Part shown: positions 47,845 through 58,627 of the stretch, piece after piece
Position numbering within the stretch: the stretch's first letter is position 1
Layout: each line of letters starts with the position of its first letter
Assembly: GCA_022497155.1 (NCBI GenBank)
Contig: MU385774.1
Location: forward strand, 124,001-188,000
Direction: 5' to 3'
DNA from: Whalleya microplaca
Lineage: Eukaryota > Ascomycota > Sordariomycetes > Xylariales > Xylariaceae
Length of the DNA stretch: 64,000 nt
Position numbers and translations under genes: made by a program
Notes under the pieces: generated by a model
The model's input: only the letters and a program-made list of their open reading frames with translations
Databases searched by the model: none
What the model was told of the DNA's origin: nothing

Positions 47845-49040
47845 ATGACGTAGCCCCAGTTTTTCTTTTTTTCTTTTCTAAGGGGAAAAGGAGAACAAAA
47901 CATACCATAAAAATTTAGCAGTCCACTTAGAGTTCAACCTATGCAGTAGGGAACATTTACACTTCTAGGTTGTCTGGCATAGGGAAATGGGCGAAGGGCA
48001 TAGGCTGATAGGGAAACGGATCCATGGAAAGGGGTGTGTGTGGGTGGGGTCGGCGACCTAGCGACCTGACTGCGGCGGATCCGGTCGCGGCTGGCTCGGC
48101 CGGCTTCAACTTTACTTCCCATGCATGCATGCAGATTTTAAGCTTTACATATGTATTGATGTACGCGCACGCGGCTTGCCGTTCCAGGTTCCCGTTTGGG
48201 GCTCTTTGAAATCCAATGCAGATACCTTTTTTCTTCGTGGCACTTGCTTGGGGACTTTGTATGCTGTTGTGTGTATGTTCTGATCTGATCTGTGAGTATG
48301 TGATGGGAGTGAAGACTGGGTATGTGATCGGCCTGGCCTGCGCAGAGGGTTGTTTCTGGTTCCATGGTATGTCTGAGGAAAGAGAGTAATTGTAAGAGAG
48401 TGTATTGGTCGTTGTGAGGATGAACAACTACTTGTTGAAGAGAGCAAACGGCTCCAACGATGTACGACGTTGGCAGCCCAACTGTTCGGGCATGCCGTGC
48501 GCTAGCGCGGCGTGTGGTCGTGATGTTTTTATCCTACCTATTCATTCTATCTATGCTCTACAGGATTCCCTGAGCAATTAGCAGATATATATCTTATTAC
48601 ATAAGCGTCAGGGGCTCCTGTATCATTACTCCTGAAGGTACAGGACACTAACCAAATATACCTATAACAGTTTATGCGACTTGCGATATAATTCAATTGT
48701 GATCTTAATCCTTTAAGGGCCAGATGGTATTTTGTCAAAGGAGCGCTACAGCTAACGGGCAATGGATGGTTGACATCAAAGTACAATAGATTGTATGTAG
48801 TAAACAAAGGTCGTCACAAAAGGAGCATATCATTCTACTTTGTTCAATCTAGTACTGCACTTTGCGAATGGAATTGAGAAAACAGAACCGTTAATACTGA
48901 ACTGTGGCTGTATAATTTCTATACATATATTGATGATGGCCTTCTATCAGATGTTGCAATGTCCACACCAATAATCCTATTACCTAACCGCACCCTGATA
49001 CGAACATATTAGAATCTTCATTATTGGGTTTGTATCAAGG
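47845..49040. other. intergenic region
   Basis: No gene supported. It holds the SYF1 3' end and, from about 48540, AT-rich DNA upstream of the F-box gene. Confidence 0.5.
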
Positions 49041-50574
49041 ATGGACCAAGTACCGAAACTACCCTTTGATATCTTATTCGAGGTTTGGAGACTTTTACCA
49101 AACCTCGATGACAAACTTGCATTCACACTTGTAAGCCGGGAACAAATCGAGAACTTCTCCCCTTATCTCCTGAGAGAATGCGTTTTCCACAAGAACATCA
49201 TAATAGGCCGTCGTGTTGTGTACCACGCCATCAGGACGGGCAATATGCCCCGTTTGACGTCAATCCATAAGATGACAGAAGGCACCCCTCGTAGTCTCTT
49301 GAGAAATTTGAAGGTATACCGCCGCCGGAAAGACGTAAACAGATACCCGTTGAAAGACGGCTTCGCCTCGTTACTGTGTCTCGGCGCGACTTACAACGTC
49401 GAAGGCCTGAAATTTCTCCTCGGCTTAATTCCCCCAGAGTCTTGCGCTCTACCCATAGCGCCCATGCGTCCATATGACACACCGAAGCAGACCAAGTTCG
49501 GACATAGAACTGGAATGCATGTCTCTGCTGGAGGTCTGCTCGCTTACGCAGTCGCAGCCGATGCTACTGACTGCATCCATTACCTTCTGGGCAGGAAGGA
49601 TTTGCTGCGGGCCTGCAACGAGGAATTCTTCGCCAGCCTTCATTTTTTCACGTCTTCGAGATCCACAGCCGAGATCCTGCTCGCCAGCGGTATACGACCC
49701 ACGCAGAGAACATTCGAGGACCGTTGTCGATCTGCCCTCCCAGGACATGATTGCTTGGCAATTGGAGCAGGGTTTCCAACTCGAGGGCGAGCCTTATTGG
49801 ACACTCCTGATACGGGCCTGCGACCAATACGCACCAGAGAGTATCCGGGTCCTCCTGGCCCTGGGGGCGAATCCGAACGGGCTCGGCCCAGTCTCCGTCA
49901 GAACACGCTATAGGCGCGAACAGCTGTCCCGACCAATAGACTTTTTGCTAGAGGAAAGCTTCGCGGACCACTGGTGGAGGTTTAAAGAGGACGGTATGGA
50001 GCTGTTGGTCAAAAGCGCAAAGTTGTTGATAGACCACGGCGCGACGACGGCCCCGGCTCGTTTCGCGGGGGACCCGGTAAGGACGATGCTGGACCGGATC
50101 TGGAAGACACTGTGTCCTCTGGGAAGAAGAGCTGGCAATCTCGGATTCGAGAAATACGATGATGTCACCGTCGAGGACATCCTTGACGGGCTGTCAGATA
50201 TTGACATATCTCCGTTCGATGAACTCTGCGACATTGTCGCCGACGCTAGCCCCATCTACCGAGACAGGACACCGGGGCTCAGGGGCAAGGACCGGTTGTT
50301 CGAACTCCTCCGTCAACGCGGCCACAAACTACAACTTTGGTGGCGCTGGTTTCCTTCTTTTCAAGAAGGCAAGAAACCGTTCATTAGCGGATGGGATTTA
50401 GAAAGTGAATCGGAGATAGAAAGAAGTGAATCGGAGAGAGAAAGAAGTGAATCGGAGAGAAAAAGAAGTGAATCGGAGTCAGAAAACGAATCGGAGAAGG
50501 GTCAAGATGATTCGGATTACTTTTTTGATTATAGTTGCCATTATGGAGAAGCTCTCCTTCAAGATATACTATAG
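49041..50574 (+). CDS. F-box/ankyrin-like protein with heptad-repeat tail (frame-disrupted)
   Basis: Begins at ATG 49041 with an F-box-like segment (LPFDILFEVWRLLPNLDDKLAF), followed by ankyrin-like helical pairs (SLLCLGATYNVEGLKFLLGL; LLAYAVAADATDCIHYLLGR; LLIRACDQYAPESIRVLLALGANPN). F-box proteins recruit substrates to SCF ubiquitin ligases. The frame used up to about 49720 gives way to the +1 frame: the first frame loses its pattern after GIRPTQRTFED, and the second, starting VVDLPSQDMIAWQLEQGF, carries the next ankyrin-like unit. One extra C at 49721-49722 accounts for it; no GT..AG pair of suitable length restores phase. Without that base there would be 510 codons. As written, the first frame ends at 49913 (290 aa). 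The C-terminus has four 7-residue repeats. Real mutation or consensus error. Confidence 0.65.
50404..50496 (+). repeat. 21-bp tandem repeat within the F-box/ankyrin-like gene
   Basis: Four consecutive 21-bp units beginning AGTGAATCGGAG, plus a partial fifth. They encode heptads of the form SESExER (SESEIER, SESERER, SESERKR, SESESEN), so the repeat keeps frame and makes a highly charged tail. Confidence 0.85.
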
Positions 50575-51505
50575 TTAGACCTGAGATATTCCATTCCTCA
50601 GCACTCAGTGGCGTGTATGTTAGCGGTGGCGCGGTTATTGACCAATTAAATGGACCGCCAACGAGAGATACCCATAACGTTCGAGAAACCGTTCCTATCT
50701 CTTCTTAGCAGCCTATATTGCTTAGCTTATTACATTATATAGTGGTTTGCGGCCCCGTGCTCTCTATATATCAGCTAAGGCGGGCCTATACAAGTGTGGT
50801 TTTGGTGAATGAATATAGCTAAGGTAGACGACAGCGTTGTGAATGACTCAGTGTTCCGAGATTCGCTTAGCTAGAACCAATACCGTTTCTATGTTGCAGA
50901 CTATTTGGTACAGTTTAGACGCCAGGCTGCCGGGACTCCTATTATGACAGTCCAACTAACATTGTCGAATCTTAGATGGAGCTTGGCAGACCCAGCCCAC
51001 TTTTAGTAATCTACGTAGCTATGATATCGTACACACGAAGTCACTTTGGACATAACGGTTGCTTTCATGCTCGAGAAATTGAGGTGAGATAAAAATTGGG
51101 ATTCTCTTATAAACCACAACCCACTTAGTCCGTAAGTTCGTATTTTGAGCATGGGTACTCATACAGCTAGTTAAGACGCCCCCCAGACGCAGTACAGGAC
51201 TTCCCGTCGGAACCAAAGCATCCCATTCCTCGACATAATAGCAGGGAGTTCGTCATGAAACAACAAGGAAATTAATAGAGCCCATCTAACTTTGTACAAT
51301 CTGCACACACGCACACACCTAGGTATACCGATGCGGTGCCGTGACATGCCAGCCCGACCCTTCCCATCTTCCCAACGCCGCTCCCTCTTTTCCCTATCAT
51401 CGATCCCATCCGTATCAAATCAAAGTGAAAACACAACGTCTATTCCGCCACGGATGGTGGCAAGAAACCGACACGCAAATTTCTGGAACAGCTAATATAG
51501 AATGA
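50575..51505. other. intergenic region
   Basis: No gene supported. An ACCTAGGT palindrome lies at 51317-51324. Confidence 0.5.
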
Positions 51506-51990
51506 TCATTGCCCAGCAGTGGCGTCCTTGCTCGACTTGCGGTGTGACGACGACTCCTTGCTGCCGCTTCCGTGGCCGCTGATAGACCAGCGCTTCGAGT
51601 GCGCCTTGTGGAAGTCCTCGACCGCGTCACGGTTCCGCTCCACGTGCCCGTCGCGCGACGATGGGGTTGCGTAGATCGAGCCCTTGCGCTTCTGGAACCG
51701 CGAGGGCGGCGTCTTGGATGCGTCTGTGTGCTAGTTAGCTCCTGCACACATTAAGATGCATTGGATGTGCGTTTGTGCATTTAAAACGTAGTCATAGTCA
51801 TAGGCATCTGTGGATATAGGGATTTTCGAAATAGGGGGTGGGGTATGAGCGAGGGAAGATCAAAAAGAGCAGTGTAAGTCTTACCCCATTCATCTGTGGT
51901 CGAATAGTCGCGCGAACGTTGCCTTGGTGGTTGTTCACCTGCAAATCCGTTGGCGAATTGCGGCGCCTCGGGTTGTATGTTCGTGGCCAT
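51506..51990 (-). CDS. conserved small fungal protein of unknown function (107 aa)
   Basis: Two exons: 51990-51885 and 51723-51506, giving 324 nt (107 aa); the intron is 161 nt. The protein is hydrophilic and probably disordered. Visible: PPRQRSRDYSTTDEWG spliced to DASKTPPSRFQKRKGSIY, then ATPSSRDGHVERN, an HKAHSKRWSISGHG segment and a Ser/Lys-rich end. I recall the core (STTDEWGDASKTPPSRFQKRKGSIYATP) as recurring in small filamentous-fungal proteins, but no biochemical role is known to me. No signal peptide or membrane segment. The phase-1 junction completes an Asp codon and keeps the conserved block intact, which supports the splice. Confidence 0.75.
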
Positions 51991-52936
51991 GATCGTCGTG
52001 TTCTTTGTGTCAAACTAAGCGTCTGTGTAATCCGGGGGTTAGCTTTGAAGGGTGGAGTCAAGGATTAGGTGATTAATGATAGCGTTATGGGTTTACTATT
52101 AAGGAGCCAAGAGAGGAACATTTCAATGACAAAAAGATGTTGATGGATAGCTAAAGGGAGAAGTAAATACCTTGTATAGAACTAAGTAACTGGAATGCGA
52201 GAAGTTTGAAAGTTTCTAGGATTCTAGGATGCGAGGTCGATTGATGTGTAACAAGATATGCAAAGTCTAAGAGGGAGACGCTGACTTTAAAGCTATTGGC
52301 ACATGAGTCGTGTGAGCAAGCCTGGGGCGAAGCAAGATATGTAGCTAGCTGCAAGATCAAAAGATCAGATGGAGTCTGTCGACCGTTGCCTGCCTTGGCT
52401 AACTAGATATACCAAACGACGGTTACTACTTTCCCACCTTGTCTCGAATATATCATAGATCGATCCCCTGGCCCTTCCCCAGTGGTGGAAGATTTGCCAA
52501 GAACTCCCGAAATGGTAAATGCTTGCCTCTCAGCATCTATGCAACTCTGTATTACCATTGGTTCCACATGTCATCTCCAAGTTCTATCAATGTTGTTGGA
52601 TGATTTGATGTGTGGATGGGCAGATGGGCAGATGGAACATCACGATGCGGCATGGAAGCAGGCAATCAAGCTCGAGGGCTAAGAGGATCAATGACGGTCC
52701 TGAAGGCATGAGTCGTCAGCAATTACCTCGTCTAGCCGTTTCCGACATATATTAAGACGTAGTCACCTCAGCCACCCATCGTTTAAACTCGCAGTAGCTT
52801 TCCATTTAAGAGTCACTGGAGGGCTAGCCCATTGGGAAAACAGCATCATTTGATACGTCAATCGCTCTCAAACGCCCGACTTCCCCCGCTTTCCATGTCA
52901 CCAGACTCTATTCGCTTGTTTTGCCTCTAAACCCTA
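51991..52936. other. intergenic region
   Basis: No gene supported. Short ORFs only. Confidence 0.5.
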
Positions 52937-53290
52937 TCATAACTCTCTGGTCAGATCTAGCTTGTCTAGTGCATAGAGCTGTAGGAGAAGCAAAATGGCA
53001 TCTCGGAGTCCGTCATTCCTGTCCGTCCCCGTCAGCCCGTCTATTATCGTCAATCCTACCGTGGCTGTGCGAGCTTTGACAGCCTGCCCGTCCTGCTCGG
53101 AGACGTAAACGGCAACAGGGGAACGTTGCGTGCACAATGATGCCAATCGGACAACTCTGAACTGCCCGCCGCCTATCAATCGACGTTGTTGAGCCCGCCG
53201 GATGTAGTCGATGACGTCATTGGAACCCTCGTCCATCGACGAAATGTGGGCGCCAATAAACGTAGTCCCTATAATCTTAAGGTGCTCCAA
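52937..53290 (-). CDS. possible hypothetical protein, C-terminal exon
   Basis: Open frame of 117 codons without an ATG at its start (it opens on TTG). The first in-frame ATG gives about 99 residues, beginning MDEGSNDVIDYIRRAQQRR. Composition is protein-like: a predicted strand/helix alternation RVVRLASL, VAVYVSEQ, VGLTIIDGL, and a hydrophobic helix AILLLLQLYALDKL near the end. A TTATAG acceptor-like site lies just inside the open frame, so it may be the last exon of a spliced gene whose first exon I could not find in 53300-54050. No family recognised. Confidence 0.3.
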   Translation of the reverse strand: MEHLKIIGTTFIGAHISSMDEGSNDVIDYIRRAQQRRLIGGGQFRVVRLASLCTQRSPVAVYVSEQDGQAVKARTATVGLTIIDGLTGTDRNDGLRDAILLLLQLYALDKLDLTREL

Positions 53291-54051
53291 GTGAGACCAC
53301 CTGCCTGCCTACCGTTCCGGTGTTACATGCCGTCAGTTCTCCCTCGAGTTCATATATAATGCATATACTGCTACGTATATCGTAAACTACATGATTGTGC
53401 TTCCACCTCGAACGATATGGAGAGAGCCCTACCTATTGGCACGGGTCGTTGTGCTTGTTTTAGGCAGGTAGGGGTCCTTACGGCAAGGTGTGGTCGTTCA
53501 ACGATGCCACTGTGTCGTGCAGGAAGCCGATCGGCACTTAACGGCCCCATGCAAGGCCTAGACTGAGGTTCTCAGCTCGCTCACAGAGGCTATGCATTCG
53601 AGTAGTTTTCGGTTTGCAGCTTTGGGTTGCACTTTTAATATCCCATCAAGAATGAAGCTTTGCGAAGCGGAACCAGCAAGAAAGAGCCAAGGAAGCTTGT
53701 CCAAACGCAGTATATTCCTCCGCAGATATGGGGTAACGTAGAACAGCGCATTTATGGGTTGTGGTTAAACGACTTCAGACAAACGATATAGCTATAGCCT
53801 ATTGATCTCATATTATTGGCTATTCGTAGAGTGGTTGAACTCGGAGCTGAATCGGAGAAGATCATGCAAACATGTTACTGTTGTGTTGTATTCAATGCTA
53901 GAATTGTAAAGGACGCTACATAACAGACTACCGAACCCCTTAATGACCTTGCATACTAACAACCCTTTAACCAAACAAGACCTCGACCAAGCCCCTTTTG
54001 CGCCTTCAGCAGATAGTCTGCAAGATAGTGACTAATCCAAAGTGACATCCC
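53291..54051. other. intergenic region
   Basis: No gene supported, apart from a possible unseen first exon for the 52937 frame. Confidence 0.4.
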
Positions 54052-54892
54052 TCATGCCTTGAATATTTTCTTAGTCTTGGAGGACGACCGCTTGAGTATC
54101 TCTGTGAGGATAGTAGCATCTCTCTTTATAGCCCGGGCTAGACTCCGGCGAGTGGAATTAGATGATTGTGCATTAACCACTGAAGATTGCGTTAGTCGTT
54201 AGGAAGCAAACAGCGAAGGGACTAAGGGAGCTTACTCTGGACCGGAACGACTCCACCGAAAGGACCAGCTCGAGCATCGTTCTGACATCTGACCAGACAG
54301 GCGTTATCTTGACCAGCAACCGTGCCAGTGCATTCTTGGTCAGCCGGAATAGCAGCAACCAAAGGAAAGTCGGTCTCGTTCCCATCTCGGTCTCGGGAAT
54401 CGTCGCCAGGTGGGGATGTGGTGACCTCGATGTCGTCCCACGTCTCACCTGTGCCGTCGTCGTTTATCATGCAGGTGTAAGGCCCGGCACCATCAGCGTT
54501 CACCTGGTGAAGCGTCATGGTGAGCTCGCCGCCAGCAGAGATCTGTGGAAGCTGGCCGCCTGTCTCAGCCATGATGGCTTTCGTGCCCTGCTGGACGTCG
54601 TTATTGCCGCCTTGGAGTGTCTCCCCCACGGTCTCGGCCTGGTCACCCCTGAACCGAGTGGTGTCCTGCTGAAAGGGTCTCCGACGGGTCCCGTCCCGGG
54701 GTGTCGATGTATCAACACCGAGAGCCACTGCAATGGTTAGCTTCCTATCTACAATGATAAACCTATGGCGTGGGAGTACTCACTACCTGAACCGCCGGCG
54801 TCACCAGTAGCCTCGGTAATGACGCCATGGCCAGTGACCAGCTGGGCAACAGCCATAAGGCCGAATACAGCGATAGTCTTGAAGGAAGACAT
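54052..54892 (-). CDS. secreted gEgh16/Egh16H-family protein
   Basis: Three exons: 54892-54787, 54727-54236, 54179-54052, giving 726 nt (241 aa). Visible: signal peptide [21 protein letters not shown] with likely cleavage before [13 protein letters not shown], the usual mature N-terminus of this family; then [20 protein letters not shown] (exon 1/2 join), [68 protein letters not shown] and [10 protein letters not shown]. Cysteines in the mature part can pair. The family (MAS/CAS/Egh16H) is known from surface-penetrating stages of plant- and insect-associated fungi; function is unproven. The C-terminal exon adds a basic Ser/Lys/Arg-rich tail of about 42 residues. A TTTATATAA box lies about 80 bp upstream of the ATG. 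Confidence 0.92.
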
Positions 54893-54968
54893 TATTGTTG
54901 TTGGTATATGAAGATTGGAGGTCTAGGTTTAACAATTAAAGATTTACCTGACCGGCAGGACGAAGTGA

Positions 54969-54977
54969 TTATATAAA
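54969..54977 (-). promoter_or_regulatory. TATA-like box upstream of the gEgh16 gene
   Basis: TTTATATAA on the minus strand, 77-85 bp upstream of the start codon at 54892. This is a suitable distance for a TATA element of a regulated secreted-protein gene. Confidence 0.5.
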
Positions 54978-56788
54978 GGAGAAAGGAAGAAGGACTGAGA
55001 GGCTGGCTGGAGAACTGTTGATGTTATGATGAGCCGAGAAAGCTGATAATCACCGGTGCAGATTAGAGTTCTTATAGAAATCCTCATCAATGAATGTTCA
55101 CGGTCAATATTGCCTTTGCCATTCTTGTGCTTGTTTCTAACCACCTCACAAATTGACCAAACTATGGCCCAGTCAAACATTCTTGCCTCAGGGGCGGCGA
55201 TACTCCGTGCCATATCCTACAGCTCAATACGGAAATGCTTGAGAATGACTATTCCTAATACGATCACAATGAAGCCCAGATTCTTCAATTACGATGCTCA
55301 TCGAGCGGGTATAACGGCAAACTCGACAGAACTTTGGATAGGTCTCCATACTAGTGCTCGTGGCTCAGGGCGGAAATAAGGTAGCCGGCAATTGTTGACA
55401 CTTAAACGAAGAGCCAATCGCAACTTAGCATCTGGATAAGCTTTCGATACGCAGTGAATCAAGACTATCAACTGGAGTGCTCTGTGGAGAAAACTGTTTG
55501 TTTCCAGCCATAGCCAGAGGTGCCAGGGGTGGGCTAGCCTGTCATAGCCAGGTTTAAGGGGAACGAAACTAGTTCACAGGGGGAGATAGACCGAGTAATC
55601 CTGCCCTTACAGTATCGAATTGAGGTATCATGGCACTCATGGTGAGTGAGCAAGTAGGGACGCACCGGTCTTGGCGTAGGCAAACTGGTGCCAACACCCT
55701 GACGGGAGTGGCTGTGCTAAGCTTTGCAACACCACGAAAGAGGGCCAGTTCTATGTCCTGGCCAGTTGAATGGCACCTAGCAGGTCGATCACATATTGTT
55801 AAAGGGAACTGTTTAAACAAACGTCGGGACCCGAATGGAGAGTGGAGGTGAATACTGATGAGCACGGACCTTAGCTCGTTTCACTCGGCGCAGAGCCGAA
55901 TCGCTTCCGGGTTCCAGGATATGGATACGGACCTATGAGCCACCAATCGGTGTAAACGAACGGATCTGGACTGTTGACTACCTAGTACGCAACACTGCCA
56001 GAGGGTCGGATCGCGGAGAGCGGTCCCTCTGGTGGTATATGATCATATATGGTTGCTAGCGTGCGGTGCCCAACGGCCCGTGAGTGTTTATACCAATACC
56101 TAGGTATACGTGGTCCTCGTAGTCAGATATTGTCTGTCTACCAATTGCGATTCTCACAACATCAGACACTACTTGGTGTTTGACTTGATTATAGAATCAC
56201 TTAGACTTTGATCCTGGAGAAGCTGATTGAAACGTTTGAAGATGGCCATATCGCTCTACGGGGAGGAAAATTTGAAACAACATTTGACACATTTTGGTAA
56301 GCCTGTATATTCAATGAGAGCGAGCGCATCAACTCACTCCATGTTGCCGTCAGAACATGTATGTACTGTGTCTTCGAAAGGTCTTTAGTTGACGATGATG
56401 ATGATGGTGGTAGGTGTTGTGGAGTGAAGCTTCGCAGCTTGGATACTCAGGAGGGGTTGAAAAACAGGCATGTATCGACGTGGTCAATGCACCAAACTGA
56501 CTAATTAGGCGGATGCAGTTCCATGCGGGAATGACAGGTGACGCCAGCTGTTCTTGAAAACAATGGTTCTATCAATCCCTTCAATCCATTTCAAAGTGGT
56601 CTTGATGCACATCATGCACATCCAACAAACAGTATATCATTCAACTAAATGATCATCTTTCCCTCATTCAACGGTGAGAATGAGAAACGATAATAGTTTT
56701 CTGCATATAACCTTCAGTTAAGACGGCCCCCGGTCCACCTGGGGCTGAACGCACCGTTCCACAATTGGGTTGACTCACCCGGGAACCG
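54978..56788. other. intergenic region
   Basis: No gene supported. A 12-bp perfect palindrome ATACCTAGGTAT lies at 56096-56107, and a GAT-type microsatellite near 56392-56410. Confidence 0.5.
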
Positions 56789-58627
56789 ATGCGCCTTTTG
56801 CTACGCCCACTACGATACTCCCTCTTGGACGCCCATGTTAGGTTTAGAGCCGGTAACCGATTTGTCTCATCATTTCTCATGCCCAAGAGGAAGACAGAAG
56901 ACCTAGATGCATTTTCGAACGCTCAACGGCCTTCTCAAATTAGAAAAATGACAACACAACCAGCCACCACCACTATTGAGTTGGACTCCAAGGAGACCCA
57001 GCTCAAGGACCTGCTCCTGGACACTGCCGTTTTCATAAATCAGACAGGAAACTTGAAGGAACCAGTTATTCTGCGTTGGGCCGGAGGATGGGTTCGTGAC
57101 AAGCTCTTGGGCGTAAAATCTCATGACATTGACACAGCTATCAATGTTATGACCGGGGAGGCTTTCGCATTGAAGATATGTGAACTGTGCGAGCAGCCAC
57201 AAACCATAAAGAAACATGGGATTACAGATACCGACATCGGAAATCTTCACAAGATTGCAAAAAATCCCGACAAGTCCAAGCATCTCGAAACGACTACCAT
57301 CAAGCTCTTTGGATACGATGTAGACTTTGTCAACCTCCGCAAGGAAACTTACACCGAGGATAGTCGCAATCCACAGGTGGAGTTTGGTACCGCCGAGGAA
57401 GACGCATTGCGAAGAGATGCTACTGTGAATGCGCTTTTCTACAATCTCAATACCGGCAAGGTTGAGGACTTTACCACTGGTTTGACAGACATGCAGTCGA
57501 AACTGATTAAAACACCCTTGGAACCCTTCCAAACATTTATGGATGATCCTCTGCGTGTTCTCAGACTAGTCAGGTTCGCAAGTCGTCTGGAGTTTACCAT
57601 TGATCCCACTGCCGAGCAGGTTATGAGTGACCGCCGTGTTTTAGAAGCACTCCATTTGAAAATCAGCCGTGAGAGGGTCGGCATTGAAGTTGAAAAGATG
57701 CTTAAGGGTAAGCTCGCAGTGAAGTCCACTGAGAAGACATAAGGCTAACTTGGCGATGTAGGTAATCACCCTCGGAGATCTTTAGAATACATTGACAGCC
57801 TTGGATTATACCATGCAATCTTTACGGACCCCACCAATTCAAAGTCTCCAAGCCCAGATATTTCCCATTGGGCGGTAGTTTATGAATGCCTTGATTACCT
57901 TCGCAAGAATAAAACCCCTGGTTCTATCTATGACGTACTTGTGCGAACCGATGAAGCGGCCTATTATGCTTGGGTTCTAGCGGCTGTCTGTCCTTGGGAG
58001 CTTGTCATCCCACCGCCTCATACGGGCAAGGGCAAGGCGCCTCCCCCTTTTGCGACATTGGCTGCTAGAGAAGGCATTAAAGCAACGAACAAACTTTGCG
58101 ATCTCGTTACTACCTCGCATAACAATAGGGATGATATCAGCTCTTTAAAGTTAGCTGTCTTACAAGAGGCACCATACATCAATGAAAGGGACAGATTCGG
58201 TATGGCGATTCGGCGATGGGACTCGAGGGCTGGTCACTGGAGGCTGCAGGTCTTATCTGCTCTATTGGTTGAAGCTATGGAAACATTTAATACAGCCTCG
58301 GCAGAAACAGGCAAGTCACCATATGGATGTATACTTATGAGATGTGCTAACCAACGGAAAGGCGAATTTACCGCATTTCTGCATGGGTGGCAGCTATTCC
58401 TAGATCATCTGCAGGATCTTGATATCATGGAGGCCCCATCCCTGAAACGCCTGATCGATGGTACTCAGCTTGCTAAGGTCTTGGGAATTAAGCCCGGCAA
58501 ATGGATGGCACAGGCCTTAGACGTTTGTGTGGCATGGCAACTGCGTCATCCAGAAGCAACAGACCCAGCAGGCGCGATTGAAGAGGTGAAGAGCAGAAGA
58601 ACCGAACTCGGAATCCCAACGAACTAG
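56789..58627 (+). CDS. CCA1: tRNA nucleotidyltransferase (CCA-adding enzyme)
   Basis: Two exons: 56789-57707 and 57762-58627, giving 1785 nt (594 aa). It adds and repairs the 3' CCA of tRNAs in cytosol, nucleus and mitochondria. Visible: class II polymerase-beta-fold motif A GG(99-100)WVRDKLLG followed by D113-I-D115, the metal-binding pair; VDFVNLRKETY; motif RRDATVNALFYN; DDPLRVLRLVRFASRLEF (template-replacing motif D, here with DPLRVLR); and SRERVGIEVEKML. The C-terminal body is helical. Three in-frame ATGs precede the catalytic domain: codon 1 (followed by an Arg-rich, Ser/Phe/Leu-containing segment like a mitochondrial presequence), codon 31 and codon 54. The yeast enzyme uses several starts to reach different compartments, so the same is likely here. 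Confidence 0.95.

Noticed and set aside
47119..47848. Arg-rich ORFs of 135-230 codons overlapping SYF1
   Set aside because: Frame shadows of the GC-rich SYF1 3' exon.
49687..49740. 54-nt GTATAC...CCCAG intron in the F-box/ankyrin-like gene
   Set aside because: Its length is a multiple of three, so it cannot produce the observed frame change.
55056..55379. 107-codon plus-strand ORF near the gEgh16 promoter
   Set aside because: No motif; overlaps a probable promoter region; low-complexity hydrophobic start looks accidental.
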